This document shows, one piece after another, positions 9,886 through 19,376 of a stretch of DNA of 64,000 nt (position 1 is the stretch's first letter; every line of letters begins with the position of its first letter). The translations under genes and the position numbers were made by a program. Source of the stretch: Lentilactobacillus sp. SPB1-3 (GTDB lineage Bacteria > Bacillota > Bacilli > Lactobacillales > Lactobacillaceae); the NCBI RefSeq assembly GCF_026913205.2, contig NZ_CP168151.1, positions 1,116,001-1,180,000 on the forward strand, read 5' to 3'. The notes beneath the pieces were generated by a model. That model was not told the origin of the DNA. It did no database searches and saw only the letters and a program-made list of their open reading frames with translations.

Positions 9886-11967
9886 TTAGCCTTTAACCAC
9901 TAATTCATCCAGATTTCCGACGTGCATAATCAAGTTAGCAATGATCGTTAATTGTTTCAAACGATTATTCTTGACTGCTTCATCTTTAGCCATGATCATT
10001 GTCTCATCAAAGTAATTGTTAATGTCTTCTCTTAATGATGCTAATCGTTCGAAAGCATCGTTGGCACTAACTGCCATAAAGTCGTTGGCAATGTTGTTGA
10101 CCGCAGCATTTAACTTAGTTTCTGAATCATTTTCAAATAATGTATTATCAACTGTTAGATCACTAGTATCGAAATCACCCTTTTGAGAAATTCTCAATAC
10201 TCGAGTTAAAGCCTCAACACTCTCTTTGAAATGATCATCATCAGAATGCTCTGTAAGCACCTTACCACTCTCAATGTTAAACAAAATGTTAGTTGCTGAA
10301 CCACTGGTAACTGCAGCACTGATATCATATCTAGTTCCCAAATCGTTAAGGTATTGACGAATACGATCCTTAAAGAAATCAGTGATGGTTGCCACTTGAG
10401 CATCCATATCTAATTTTGGAGCAACATTCTTATCACCCATTAACTTAATGACTTCGTGAAGTGTTGCTTCTAAATCAAAGTTCCATTGCTTATCGGCAAC
10501 GATTCTAACGATTCCTGAAGCCTGACGACGAAGCGCATAAGGATCATTTGATCCGCTAGGAATCATACCAGCAGCAAAGAAGGTAATGATTGAGTCAAGT
10601 TTGTCAGCGATGGCTAACACTGAGCCAACTTCACTTTCAGGTAGATCTGAACTAGCAGAAATTGGCATATAGTGTTCACGAATGGCGGCTGCCACTTCAG
10701 CATCCTCACCGTTTAGCAAGGCATATTTTTCACCCATAATACCTTGAAGTTCGGCAAATTCGCCAACCATGCCAGTTACCAAGTCAAACTTGTAGATTTC
10801 ACTAGCGCGCTTAAGATGTTCTAATTGACTAGATGTTAAACCTAACTTTTGACCATAGTAGTCAGCAATGACAGCAACTCGTTGCATCTTTTCATACATA
10901 GTAGAAATCTTGTCATGGAAGCTAACCGTCTTCAAACGATCTACGAATTGGTCGATGGTTTGTTTTTGATCTTCTTCATAGAAGAACATCGCATCTTCTA
11001 GTCTGGCAGTAAGAACCTTTTCATTACCTGCAGACACATTTTGAATATCCTTGTCATTTCCATTTCTAACAGAAACAAAGTATGGCAATAATTTGTCATC
11101 GTCACCTGTGACATAGAAGAAACGTTGATGATCTCTCATTGATGTAATCAATACTTCATCAGGAATCGCTAAGTATTTTTTATCGAAGTTACCAAAGAAA
11201 GCGGTTGGCCACTCAACTAAGTTGTTAACTTCTTCCAATAGATCTTCATCAATATTAATTGTCCACTTGTTATCAGAAGCAATTTTGGCAATTTGCTTAC
11301 GAATTAAAGCTTTTCGACGATCTGCATCTGCGATAACAAATTGAGCAGTTAATTGTTCTTCATAATCGTCACAATTGTCAAGTTCAATCGCTTCACCTAA
11401 GAATCTGTGACCACGAGTAACTCGATCAGACGTTACGTCTAGAATCGACATTGGGATCACTTTATCATTGAGTAATGCAACTAACCATTTAATTGGTCGA
11501 ACGAACTCAAATGAGTATTCGCCCCACTTCATCATTGTAGGGAAAGTCATTGCCATAATGACGTCTTTTAAACCAGCCAAAATTTCTTCAACTGTCTTAC
11601 CGGCAATGTGCTTTTCAACATAAACGTATTCAACACCCTTCAATTCTTTAAAGGTAATGTCATCTACGCTGGCACCTTGACCCTTAGTAAAACCGATAGC
11701 AGCTTTAGTCCAGTTACCTTCAGCATCCAAAGCGATTTTTTTAGCAGGTCCCTTAACAGTTTCATCAATGTCAGGTTGTTTATCACTTAAACCATTGATT
11801 TTTAAAGCCAATCTTCTAGGAGTACTAAAAGTTTGCATTTCTGCGAATTCGATTCGTTGTTCCTTTAGATAATCTTTGGCGCGTTTTGCCAACTGATTAA
11901 TACTAGGAGTCACAACGTGAGCTGGCATTTCTTCCAAACCAACTTCTAATAAGAAATTCTTAGCCAT
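9886..11967 (-). CDS. glyS: Glycine--tRNA ligase beta subunit
   Basis: This is the beta subunit of the bacterial alpha2beta2 glycyl-tRNA synthetase, which carries tRNA recognition and anticodon binding. The 693-residue length is normal. The N-terminal [14 protein letters not shown] motif, the central [19 protein letters not shown] region with an HD-like fold, and a C-terminal anticodon-binding helical domain are recognisable. The ATG overlaps the glyQ stop in a TAATG arrangement, so translation is coupled. GAGGAGG within the 3' end of glyQ is its ribosome binding site. Expression is under the shared glycine T-box. Confidence 0.97.
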   Translation of the reverse strand: MAKNFLLEVGLEEMPAHVVTPSINQLAKRAKDYLKEQRIEFAEMQTFSTPRRLALKINGLSDKQPDIDETVKGPAKKIALDAEGNWTKAAIGFTKGQGASVDDITFKELKGVEYVYVEKHIAGKTVEEILAGLKDVIMAMTFPTMMKWGEYSFEFVRPIKWLVALLNDKVIPMSILDVTSDRVTRGHRFLGEAIELDNCDDYEEQLTAQFVIADADRRKALIRKQIAKIASDNKWTINIDEDLLEEVNNLVEWPTAFFGNFDKKYLAIPDEVLITSMRDHQRFFYVTGDDDKLLPYFVSVRNGNDKDIQNVSAGNEKVLTARLEDAMFFYEEDQKQTIDQFVDRLKTVSFHDKISTMYEKMQRVAVIADYYGQKLGLTSSQLEHLKRASEIYKFDLVTGMVGEFAELQGIMGEKYALLNGEDAEVAAAIREHYMPISASSDLPESEVGSVLAIADKLDSIITFFAAGMIPSGSNDPYALRRQASGIVRIVADKQWNFDLEATLHEVIKLMGDKNVAPKLDMDAQVATITDFFKDRIRQYLNDLGTRYDISAAVTSGSATNILFNIESGKVLTEHSDDDHFKESVEALTRVLRISQKGDFDTSDLTVDNTLFENDSETKLNAAVNNIANDFMAVSANDAFERLASLREDINNYFDETMIMAKDEAVKNNRLKQLTIIANLIMHVGNLDELVVKG

Positions 11968-12890
11968 TATTTTTCCTCCTCATCTTTTAATAAAGCTTGG
12001 CGTTTCTTTTCATCTTTAATTAGAGGGAAACCAAGTTTTCGTCGTTCTTCAACAAATTCTTTGGCAACCATCCGCGCCATATTACGAATGCGTGATAAGA
12101 ATCCGGCTCTTTCAGTAACTGAAACGGCTCCACGGGCATCCAACAAATTAAATGTGTGACTACATTTTAGAATATAGTCATAAGCTGGATGAACAAGGTT
12201 CATATCTAATAGTCGGTGAGCTTCTTTTTCATATTCATTAAAGAAGTTCATCAACATCTCTTGGTTGCTTTCTTCAAAACTATACTTTGAATGTTCAAAT
12301 TCAGGTTCTTTGAAGATATCACCATACTTAACGTTGTCAGACCATTCAAGATCAAATACTGAGTTAACATCTTGAATATATGATGATAGTCTTTCCAAAC
12401 CGTATGTAATTTCAGAAGCAACTGGATTCATTTCTAGACCACCGACGATTTGGAAATAAGTGAATTGAGTGATTTCCATTCCATCGAGCCAAACTTCCCA
12501 ACCAACACCGGCACAACCCATTGAAGGGTTTTCCCAGTTATCTTCCACAAATCGAATATCATGTTCCAAAGGATCGATACCTAATTCGCGAAGACTGCCA
12601 AGATATAGTTCTTGAATGTTTTCAGGAGATGGCTTCATCAAAACTTGAAATTGATGATGTTGGTAAAGACGGTTAGGATTTTCACCATAACGACCATCAG
12701 CTGGTCTTCTAGATGGTTCAATGTATGCGGCGTTCCATGGTTCTGGACCAACCGCTCTTAAAAATGTGTAGGGACTCATGGTTCCGGCACCTTTTTCAGT
12801 ATCGTAAGCCTGCATTAACATACATCCCTGTGCAGACCAATATTGCTGTAATCTTAAAATAATTTGTTGAACAGACAATTTTTCAGTCAT
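11967..12890 (-). CDS. glyQ: Glycine--tRNA ligase alpha subunit
   Basis: This is the catalytic class II subunit of the split glycyl-tRNA synthetase, activating glycine with ATP. The product from MTEKLSVQQ is 307 residues. Conserved blocks include [26 protein letters not shown] at the N terminus, a [23 protein letters not shown] motif and [19 protein letters not shown] longer reading to 12917 is rejected because AGGAGG sits just upstream of the chosen ATG and the extra codons lie in the leader. It is the first gene after the T-box and overlaps glyS. Confidence 0.97.
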   Translation of the reverse strand: MTEKLSVQQIILRLQQYWSAQGCMLMQAYDTEKGAGTMSPYTFLRAVGPEPWNAAYIEPSRRPADGRYGENPNRLYQHHQFQVLMKPSPENIQELYLGSLRELGIDPLEHDIRFVEDNWENPSMGCAGVGWEVWLDGMEITQFTYFQIVGGLEMNPVASEITYGLERLSSYIQDVNSVFDLEWSDNVKYGDIFKEPEFEHSKYSFEESNQEMLMNFFNEYEKEAHRLLDMNLVHPAYDYILKCSHTFNLLDARGAVSVTERAGFLSRIRNMARMVAKEFVEERRKLGFPLIKDEKKRQALLKDEEEK

Positions 12891-12913
12891 ACGAGTTCCT
12901 CCTAATTTTGGCC

Positions 12914-13121
12914 ACAAAAAAAGTCCCTATGAAAAGTAAACTAAAAACAGCTCACTCAACATAGGGACGATATTATCGCGGTTCCACCCTAATTCTGGTA
13001 AATACCAGCACTTAATTTTCGACTACCGAAAGCGCCAAGGGTTTTTAGTCAGCTTACACTATCCTGACCTCGCTGTAAAAACCACGATTATCAATATCTT
13101 TCATGTCGAAATATTTAACTA
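12914..13121 (-). promoter_or_regulatory. Glycine T-box riboswitch ahead of glyQS
   Basis: The leader contains the T-box sequence AGGGTGGAACCGCG (12977-12990, minus strand). A terminator stem (GTCCCTATG with CATAGGGAC) and T run follow at 12914-12969, and a Stem I lies upstream. In Stem I the 3' side of the specifier loop reads GGC (13034-13036, a glycine codon), followed by a purine and the closing CUUUC helix. Uncharged tRNA-Gly would stabilise the antiterminator and allow glyQS transcription. Stem II appears absent, as I recall for glycine-type leaders. Confidence 0.93.
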
Positions 13122-13127
13122 AAAATA

Positions 13128-13156
13128 ATGATAGTTTAACGACAATTAATTGTCAA
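13128..13156 (-). promoter_or_regulatory. glyQS promoter
   Basis: A consensus TTGACA (13151-13156) is spaced exactly 17 bases from TATCAT (13128-13133) on the minus strand, just downstream of recO. It would start transcription near 13121, at the head of the T-box. Confidence 0.85.
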
Positions 13157-13162
13157 CGCACA

Positions 13163-13930
13163 CTATAGCTTAAAGTTACTTAATTGATCCAAAAACTTCT
13201 TGCTCTTGGGCACGTACCCAACACTTCTTGTGTAAATCTGGTCGATTACCTGACGAAGCTTGGACTTGGTATCTGCATTCACATCGATTTTATTTAACTT
13301 ACGAAAATCAACCACAGAAAATAATCGTAAGTAATAAATCGTTCGCTGATCTAAATGCAGTCGATACTCATCCTGATCCCAATGATTGGAGCATAACAAA
13401 CCACCCATTGACTCAGAATAGTCAAACGGCAGGTCTTGTCGATGACAAACAACACAATCGACCCAATTGGGTGCGACACCAAATGCCTCTAGTAATTGAA
13501 TTTCAAAAATATTCGTAATAATACTGGCATCAAATCCGTCATTCATCAAAGCCAAACCAAGTGACAATTTTTCAAACCATTCTGGAATCTGCACACTGTC
13601 CGGAAATGCAAAATCGATCAGTGACATGACATAAGTCGCGTAGGCATTGATCTCAATATCATCACTAATTTGTTGATAATGAGAAACAGTATTGCCGGAG
13701 TTGAAGTAGGATAACCCTTCCTCTTTAATGACACCATTGAAGGTACCATAAGTAAATGGCAACACTGCAGCCCGATTTTTAAAATTTTGTCGTTTGGCTC
13801 CACGCACGATAAACATCTTTTTGCCAAATTGTTTAGTAATAAATTTAGCTAGCATATCGTGTTCACGATATGCTTTTTGATACATTAATATTCCGGTAAA
13901 GTCTGTAGCGCCAATATTTGCCACGATCAT
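13163..13930 (-). CDS. recO: DNA repair protein RecO
   Basis: RecO loads RecA onto SSB-coated DNA in the RecFOR pathway. The 255-residue protein has the N-terminal OB fold (GILMYQKAYREHDMLAKF, about 13-30) and a helical C-terminal half. A zinc site is visible as CVVCH near 159-163 plus a later CSNH. The ATG at 13928-13930 is only three bases from GGAGG. A GTG two codons in (13922-13924) has better spacing and may be the true start. It follows era by 14 bases, in the conserved era-recO order. Confidence 0.93.
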   Translation of the reverse strand: MIVANIGATDFTGILMYQKAYREHDMLAKFITKQFGKKMFIVRGAKRQNFKNRAAVLPFTYGTFNGVIKEEGLSYFNSGNTVSHYQQISDDIEINAYATYVMSLIDFAFPDSVQIPEWFEKLSLGLALMNDGFDASIITNIFEIQLLEAFGVAPNWVDCVVCHRQDLPFDYSESMGGLLCSNHWDQDEYRLHLDQRTIYYLRLFSVVDFRKLNKIDVNADTKSKLRQVIDQIYTRSVGYVPKSKKFLDQLSNFKL

Positions 13931-13944
13931 TTACCTCCATCATG

Positions 13945-14847
13945 CTAGTAATTATCTTTGCGATAACCGTAAGATTGTAATAGCGATTGTTTATCTCTCC
14001 ACTTAGGTTGAACTTTAACCCAAAGTTCAAGATACACCTTATTACCCATAAGATTTTCAATATCTTGGCGAGCAAGTGTCCCAATCTTTTTGAGCATTGT
14101 CCCACCTTTACCGATAACGATTGCTTTTTGACCATCCCGCTCAACGATAATGGTTGCTTGAATGTTTAGAACATCATTTTCATTTTTGATTCGTTCAACG
14201 AACACAGCAGTTGATGTAGGAATCTCTTGACGAGTTAATTGAAAGACTTTTTCTCTAATCAACTCAGAAATAACAAACCGCTCTGGATGATCCGTAATTT
14301 GATCTGCTGGATAATACTGAGGTCCATTTGGTAATTCACCAACTAATGAGTCAACCATTTGAGGAACATTGTTGCCTTCCAATGCAGAAATTGGAAAGAC
14401 TTCTTTAAATGGTAAGGCAGTCTTGTACTGTTCAATTACAGACAACAAGTCATCAGGTGTGATCTGATCAATTTTGTTGATAATCAAATAGATTGGTTGG
14501 TCAACTTTTTTAAGTTGATCAATGATGAAGTTATCACCCGCACCACGTCGTTCAGTTGCATTAACCATAAATAAAATGGCATCAACTTCTTTAAGAGTAG
14601 AAAGTGCAGAATCCACCATAAAGTTACCCAGTTGATCCTTTGGTTTGTGAACACCAGGTGTATCGATGAATACCACCTGGGCTTCATCGGTGGTATAAAC
14701 ACCCTGAATCTTATTTCTAGTTGTTTGAGCCTTGTCACTCATAATTGCAACCTTTTGTCCAACGACACGGTTTAAAAATGTTGACTTACCAACGTTTGGA
14801 CGGCCAACAATTGCGACGAATCCTGATTTAAAATTTGGATTATCCAT
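13945..14847 (-). CDS. era: GTPase Era
   Basis: Era is an essential GTPase that binds the 3' end of 16S rRNA and assists 30S maturation. The 300-residue product has the G1 motif GRPNVGKS at about 15-22, DTPG at 62-65, NKID near 126 and a C-terminal KH domain (about 205-290) with [13 protein letters not shown]. It belongs to the phoH-ybeY-dgkA-era-recO run, a conserved Firmicute cluster linking ribosome maturation and lipid kinase genes. Confidence 0.98.
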   Translation of the reverse strand: MDNPNFKSGFVAIVGRPNVGKSTFLNRVVGQKVAIMSDKAQTTRNKIQGVYTTDEAQVVFIDTPGVHKPKDQLGNFMVDSALSTLKEVDAILFMVNATERRGAGDNFIIDQLKKVDQPIYLIINKIDQITPDDLLSVIEQYKTALPFKEVFPISALEGNNVPQMVDSLVGELPNGPQYYPADQITDHPERFVISELIREKVFQLTRQEIPTSTAVFVERIKNENDVLNIQATIIVERDGQKAIVIGKGGTMLKKIGTLARQDIENLMGNKVYLELWVKVQPKWRDKQSLLQSYGYRKDNY

Positions 14848-14858
14848 AATTTACCTCA

Positions 14859-15260
14859 CTATTTAATAAATTCGATGATTTTAGGAATGAAAATTAAGCA
14901 ACCGATGATAACGGCGAAAAATGCAGAAAGCAACACGCCTCCAGCACCAATATCTTTAGCTCGTTTTGCCAATTCATTATACTGACGACCCACAATTAAA
15001 TCGACAACATTTTCAACAATACTATTCAAAACTTCCGAGCCAATGACAGCAAAAAATGCCGCGAACAGCCACAGCCAGTCGTTTAAGTTAATTTGGAAGA
15101 TAACTCCCATGATTAACACGACGGCCGCAATAATTAAGTCAAACCGAAAGTTCCGTTCTTCCAGAACCAGCCGACAGATTCCTGAAATTGCATGACCAAC
15201 CGATTGAAAAAATGACTTATTCTTCTCGATTTGATGCTTATCTCTTGAGACCATACGCAT
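14859..15260 (-). CDS. dgkA: Undecaprenol/diacylglycerol kinase DgkA family
   Basis: This small integral membrane kinase phosphorylates undecaprenol (Gram-positive members) or diacylglycerol. The 133 residues carry three membrane helices, about 42-60, 64-86 and 108-130. The catalytic signature GSEVLNSIVENVVDLIVG lies between helices two and three. The start ATG overlaps the 3' end of ybeY by 23 bases and has only a weak AGAG ribosome binding site, so an internal start a few codons later (M3) is possible. It supplies lipid carrier together with uppS elsewhere in the window. Confidence 0.92.
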   Translation of the reverse strand: MRMVSRDKHQIEKNKSFFQSVGHAISGICRLVLEERNFRFDLIIAAVVLIMGVIFQINLNDWLWLFAAFFAVIGSEVLNSIVENVVDLIVGRQYNELAKRAKDIGAGGVLLSAFFAVIIGCLIFIPKIIEFIK

Positions 15261-15720
15261 TTAAAATCTCTTTTTGTAATGGAAACATCACGTCGGCATC
15301 CGCTTTTTCCATATGGTCATAACCATTTAAGTGTAAGAATCCATGAACTACTAAGAATCCTAGTTCCCTGTCAAAAGAATGTTCGAGATAATCAGCTTGC
15401 TCAGCAACTTTATCTACTGAAACGAAGATATCTCCAATGTTTTGTGGAATTTCAGCCATCAAATCATCGTCCAAAATAATGGGAAGGTCTTCATCCGCTT
15501 CGTCTTCAATTGCAAAACTGATTACATCAGTTGGTCGATCGACGTTTCGATACTCACGGTTGATTCGTTGAATTTCATCGTTATTAACCAAAGTAACCGA
15601 CATTTCTGTGTTTTCTGGCAAATGAATATACTCACCAGCAAAATTCAAAACATCACGAATTAACTTTAATTTATCCTCAGAAACTTTATCTGCAGTTTTA
15701 TCATAAATTTCTAAATCCAT
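15238..15720 (-). CDS. ybeY: Endoribonuclease YbeY (rRNA maturation factor)
   Basis: YbeY is a zinc-dependent single-strand RNase involved in 16S 3'-end processing and 70S quality control. The 160-residue protein carries the UPF0054 signature HGFLHLNGYDH (zinc-binding histidines) at about 129-139, plus the RPTDVISFA motif at about 62-70. The start ATG has AGGAG upstream. It sits between phoH and dgkA and overlaps the latter. Confidence 0.97.
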   Translation of the reverse strand: MDLEIYDKTADKVSEDKLKLIRDVLNFAGEYIHLPENTEMSVTLVNNDEIQRINREYRNVDRPTDVISFAIEDEADEDLPIILDDDLMAEIPQNIGDIFVSVDKVAEQADYLEHSFDRELGFLVVHGFLHLNGYDHMEKADADVMFPLQKEILNAYGLKR

Positions 15721-15737
15721 TGAATACTCCTATTTGA

Positions 15738-16703
15738 TTACCCAGCGTTATCTTCGTAGGCATTAATAATCTTGGAAACTACCGGATGACGTACAACATC
15801 CTTGGAACTAAAGTTAACAAATTCAATTTGATCTATATTAGCTAAAATTTTCTGTGCGGCTACTAAACCACTTCTAGCATTTCTAGGCAAATCAATTTGT
15901 GAAATATCACCGTTAACAATCATTTTTGATCCAAAGCCAAGTCGAGTCAAAAACATCTTCATCTGCGAATTAGTGGTGTTTTGGGCTTCATCTAAAATCA
16001 CAAATGCATTATCTAATGTTCGACCCCGCATATAAGCTAGAGGAGCGATTTCAATAATGCCACGCTCAAGTAAGCGCTCAGTATGTTCCGTCCCTAAAAT
16101 GGCGTGTAAGGCATCATAAATGGGTCTAAGATAAGGATCAACCTTATCCTTTAAGTCACCGGGTAAGAATCCCAAACTTTCACCTGCCTCGACAGCTGGT
16201 CGAGTAAGTACAATGCGGTCAACGATTCCTTTTTTAAGGGCCGAAACCGCCATAACAACTGCCAAGTATGTTTTACCGGTTCCTGCGGGACCAACTCCAA
16301 ATACAATGTCATGATTTCTAATTGCCTGTACATATTGTCTTTGGCCGAAAGTCTTAACTCGAACAGCATGATTTTTAGCGTCTTTGATCAAGACTTGATC
16401 ATATAAATCGCTAAAGTACTCTAAAGTACCATTTTCAGCCATATTAAGTGCGCTAACGAAGTCACTTGAATTGATACTAATACCTTTTTCTATCAAACCA
16501 AGAATGTTTTTAAGAATCAATAGCGTAGTGTCGACAGCAGCCTCTTCTCCGGATACTTTTAGACTATTGCCAAACACATTAATTGAAACATTCAAACCAC
16601 TTTCTAGGATAGAAATATACTCATCCTGAGCACCAACAATTGTTAGTAAATTATTTTGTTCTGCAACAATGAATTCTTTAGTTGTTACTTGTTCTTCTGC
16701 CAA
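15738..16703 (-). CDS. phoH: PhoH-like ATPase
   Basis: This 321-residue PhoH-family P-loop ATPase has an N-terminal KH-like segment (about 20-80). The nucleotide-binding core has Walker A GPAGTGKT at 138-145, GESLGFLPGDLKDKVDPYLRP in the middle and Walker B VILDEAQN further on. The precise role is unknown, though linkage to ybeY suggests RNA metabolism. The start is TTG at 16701-16703 with GGGAG upstream. Confidence 0.95.
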   Translation of the reverse strand: MAEEQVTTKEFIVAEQNNLLTIVGAQDEYISILESGLNVSINVFGNSLKVSGEEAAVDTTLLILKNILGLIEKGISINSSDFVSALNMAENGTLEYFSDLYDQVLIKDAKNHAVRVKTFGQRQYVQAIRNHDIVFGVGPAGTGKTYLAVVMAVSALKKGIVDRIVLTRPAVEAGESLGFLPGDLKDKVDPYLRPIYDALHAILGTEHTERLLERGIIEIAPLAYMRGRTLDNAFVILDEAQNTTNSQMKMFLTRLGFGSKMIVNGDISQIDLPRNARSGLVAAQKILANIDQIEFVNFSSKDVVRHPVVSKIINAYEDNAG

Positions 16704-16726
16704 TAATTACGGCTCCCTTTCAATTA

Positions 16727-17176
16727 TTAACTTTGGAGCTGTTCCTTAACGAGTTTATTAATAACATTCCCGTCGGCCTTGCCTTTAACCTTAGGCATAA
16801 TAGCTCCCATTACTTTACCAAAATCTGCCATTGATTCAGCACCAACTTCAGCAATTGTCTCAGACACGACCTTTGATACTTCGTCTTCTGACATTTGAGC
16901 TGGAGCATAAACCTCTGTAAGCTTTAATTTATTTTCTTGATCAGCAACTAAATCATCACGGTTACCCTTTTTAAACTCAGTAATCGACTCATTAATTTGC
17001 TTAATTTCTTTAAGGACGATTTGACCAACTTGTTCGTCAGTCAACTCTTGATTATTGTTTGCGACTTCAGCGTTAGTAATCTGCGCCTTCAATCCTCGAA
17101 TAACTGTTAATTTTTCCTTATCCTTGGCCTTCATAGCCTCTTTTAATTCGGAATTTAATTGCTCTTTGATTGACAT
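16727..17176 (-). CDS. yqeY: GatB/YqeY domain-containing protein
   Basis: This 149-residue protein consists of the GatB/YqeY domain, a helical module resembling the tRNA-binding tail of GatB. Its own function is not established. The start MSIKEQLNSELKEAMK is chosen because GAGG lies nine bases upstream; the longer reading to 17239 runs into the rpsU terminator. Highly charged helices and the GKVMGAIMPKVKGKADG segment are family features. It comes after rpsU and before phoH, a common lactobacillus order. Confidence 0.94.
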   Translation of the reverse strand: MSIKEQLNSELKEAMKAKDKEKLTVIRGLKAQITNAEVANNNQELTDEQVGQIVLKEIKQINESITEFKKGNRDDLVADQENKLKLTEVYAPAQMSEDEVSKVVSETIAEVGAESMADFGKVMGAIMPKVKGKADGNVINKLVKEQLQS

Positions 17177-17216
17177 TGCATTTCCTCTTTTCAAATTATA
17201 CCTAAATTTTAACATT

Positions 17217-17251
17217 AAAAAAGACCGAAGACTAATCAATAGTAGTCTTCG
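17217..17251 (-). terminator. Terminator downstream of rpsU
   Basis: The 9-bp stem CGAAGACTA (17226-17234) pairs with 17243-17251, followed on the minus strand by a run of T. It separates rpsU from yqeY. Confidence 0.88.
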
Positions 17252-17269
17252 ATCCCTCTATGGTTGAAA

Positions 17270-17461
17270 TTAGAAACGACGTTTCTTCTTGTTGTTACGT
17301 TTACGTGCCGCCTCAGACTTTAACTTACGCTTAACACTTGGTTTTTCATAAAATTCTCGTTTACGATATTCTTGTAGTGTACCGCTTTTTGAAACTGTAC
17401 GTTTGAAGCGTCGAAGAGCATCATCAAGAGACTCGTTTTTACGAACGACTGTCTTTGCCAT
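17270..17461 (-). CDS. rpsU: 30S ribosomal protein bS21
   Basis: This is a 63-residue, strongly basic bS21 with the family signature [32 protein letters not shown] and an [11 protein letters not shown] tail. It binds near the 3' end of 16S rRNA in the 30S platform. A strong promoter lies upstream and a terminator downstream, so it is likely made mainly from a short message. AGGGAGGG provides the ribosome binding site. Confidence 0.98.
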   Translation of the reverse strand: MAKTVVRKNESLDDALRRFKRTVSKSGTLQEYRKREFYEKPSVKRKLKSEAARKRNNKKKRRF

Positions 17462-17531
17462 GTGAAATTCCCTCCCTCCGAGCTCAAAGTTTAGTTTTGA
17501 TATTTAATAATACCAAAACGGTTCGAAAATA

Positions 17532-17560
17532 ATTATACATAATTTATCAAACCTCGTCAA
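17532..17560 (-). promoter_or_regulatory. rpsU promoter
   Basis: TTGACG (17555-17560) and TATAAT (17532-17537) are 17 bases apart on the minus strand, a near-consensus promoter. The leader is about 65 bases. Confidence 0.85.
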
Positions 17561-17589
17561 TTGTTTCTGAAAAAAAGCCTTTTCATGGT

Positions 17590-17595
17590 AGAATT
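17590..17595 (+). promoter_or_regulatory. ppsR -10 box
   Basis: TAGAAT lies 34 bases upstream of the ppsR ATG on the plus strand, with a weak TTCTGA 18 bases further up. It is divergent from the rpsU promoter. Confidence 0.4.
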
Positions 17596-17628
17596 TATTT
17601 AGTAAATACATTCAAAGGAGTAGCAACC

Positions 17629-18456
17629 ATGACTGCTAAACAAAACATCTATATCATTTCTGACTCAAGTGGTGGAACTGCACAAACTGTTGCCCAAACA
17701 GCCGCCTCACAATTTAAAAATCTAACAACTGAAATCAGACGATTCCCTTTTGTACAAACCGAATCAATGTTGACTGGGATACTGAAATTAGCCAAACAAA
17801 ATCAGGCAATTATCTTTCACACATTGGTCAGCATTGAACTAAGTAACCAGGTTGCAGAATTCTGTCATCAAAACAACATGTACCATTTTGACTGTGTTCA
17901 GCAACCAATGAAGATGCTTGCTGAAGCAACTGGAGAAAAGCCTGCCCACGTTCCAGGCCTCATTCATGATTTGAATGAAAATTACTTTGATCGCATTTCA
18001 GCAATCGAATTTGCCGTTGAAAACGACGATGGTAAGAACACTAAGGGACTACTACAAGCAGATATCGTCTTGCTAGGGGTTTCTAGAACTTCTAAGACCC
18101 CATTGTCCTTATATTTGGCTAATCACAACCTGAGGGTCGCTAATTTACCAATTGGGCCTACCATGCAAATTCCTGAAGAATTAAAACAGGTGGAAACTAA
18201 ACGGATTTTCGGCTTGATCAACACACCAGAAAAGCTCAGTCGTATTCGAAAACAACGGATGATTTCATATGGGATGGATGCTAACACGCCATATTCAGAT
18301 CCAGAATACATTAAAAAAGAGCTCGATTTTGCAAAAAAACTTTATCGTAATCTTGGTTGTTTATCAATCAACGTTTCAAACAAGTCTATTGAAGAGACTT
18401 CCACAATTATTTTAGAGAGTCTGGACCTAGACGAAACGGATCTAAATCCTGATTAA
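17629..18456 (+). CDS. ppsR: PpsR/YqfL-type kinase-pyrophosphorylase (DUF299)
   Basis: This family uses ADP to phosphorylate, and Pi to dephosphorylate, a threonine of pyruvate phosphate dikinase or PEP synthase. The 275-residue product has the N-terminal [15 protein letters not shown] motif (8-22) and the P-loop-like [11 protein letters not shown] (150-160) typical of DUF299. AAAGGAG is nine bases before the ATG. No PPDK or PEP synthase gene is in this window, so the substrate cannot be assigned. The stop codon overlaps that of nfo by four bases, tail to tail. Confidence 0.92.
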   Translation: MTAKQNIYIISDSSGGTAQTVAQTAASQFKNLTTEIRRFPFVQTESMLTGILKLAKQNQAIIFHTLVSIELSNQVAEFCHQNNMYHFDCVQQPMKMLAEATGEKPAHVPGLIHDLNENYFDRISAIEFAVENDDGKNTKGLLQADIVLLGVSRTSKTPLSLYLANHNLRVANLPIGPTMQIPEELKQVETKRIFGLINTPEKLSRIRKQRMISYGMDANTPYSDPEYIKKELDFAKKLYRNLGCLSINVSNKSIEETSTIILESLDLDETDLNPD

Positions 18457-19373
18457 AATGGTTTGTTTGCCATCATATCTTTAATGATATCAGGATTAAA
18501 CTTTTGTTCTCGCAACATTTTAACTTCATAACCATGAGGATTGTAACGAATCTTTTTATCGTTCTCATCCTTCAAAACTGGCGTTTCCATAATCTTGGGA
18601 ACGCTTTTTAGTTGGTCATGATGAGCAATGTAATTTAAGGCATCAAAGCCGATCGTCCCCAAACCAATGATTTCGTGACGGTCTTTGTGACTCCCCATTG
18701 GATTTTTAGAGTCGTTCAAATGAACCACTTTTAGTCGATCAATACCGATAATTTTATCAAATTCAGCCAGGACATCATCGAAATCATCTTTGACGTTATA
18801 ACCAGCATCGTTAGTGTGACAGGTATCAAATGTAACTGACAATTTATCATTGTCTTGAACACGATCAATGATTGCTGCAATTTGTTCAAAAGTAATGCCG
18901 ACTTCTGTCCCCTTACCCGCCATGGTTTCGATTGCAATTTGAGTGGTTTGATCAGGTTCAATAACTTCATTTAAACCTTTTGCAATATTTTCAATTGCAG
19001 CTTCGGGGCCAGCACCTACATGAGCTCCTGGATGCAAAACGATTTGTGAAGCACCAATTGCTTGTGCTCTGCGAATTTCTTCATGTAAGAAATCAATACC
19101 GAATTGAAAACTCTCTGGCTTTTGGGTATTGCCTAAATTAATGATGTAGGGAGCATGGACAACAGAAGCGACTAAGCCATTTTCCTGCATGTATTGTTGC
19201 CCAGCTTCTCCCATTAATTGATCAATCGGTTTTCGAACTGTGTTTTGAGGGGCACCAGTGTATACCATAAAAACATTTTCTTTTAAATCATGTGCTTGCT
19301 TAGCAGAACCTAAAAACATTTCTTTACCATTCATATTGACGTGTGAGCCAATTAAAAAAGTATCTGTATTCAT
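18453..19373 (-). CDS. nfo: Endonuclease IV (AP endonuclease)
   Basis: This TIM-barrel base-excision repair enzyme cleaves 5' of abasic sites using a trinuclear zinc cluster. The 306-residue length is normal. Ligand motifs appear in order: [61 protein letters not shown] and METP. The ribosome binding site GGAGGA lies inside the last codons of the upstream glycerophosphotransferase gene, so it is probably co-transcribed with the teichoic-acid-type genes. It ends in a four-base convergent overlap with ppsR. Confidence 0.96.
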   Translation of the reverse strand: MNTDTFLIGSHVNMNGKEMFLGSAKQAHDLKENVFMVYTGAPQNTVRKPIDQLMGEAGQQYMQENGLVASVVHAPYIINLGNTQKPESFQFGIDFLHEEIRRAQAIGASQIVLHPGAHVGAGPEAAIENIAKGLNEVIEPDQTTQIAIETMAGKGTEVGITFEQIAAIIDRVQDNDKLSVTFDTCHTNDAGYNVKDDFDDVLAEFDKIIGIDRLKVVHLNDSKNPMGSHKDRHEIIGLGTIGFDALNYIAHHDQLKSVPKIMETPVLKDENDKKIRYNPHGYEVKMLREQKFNPDIIKDMMANKPF

Positions 19374-19376
19374 CGA

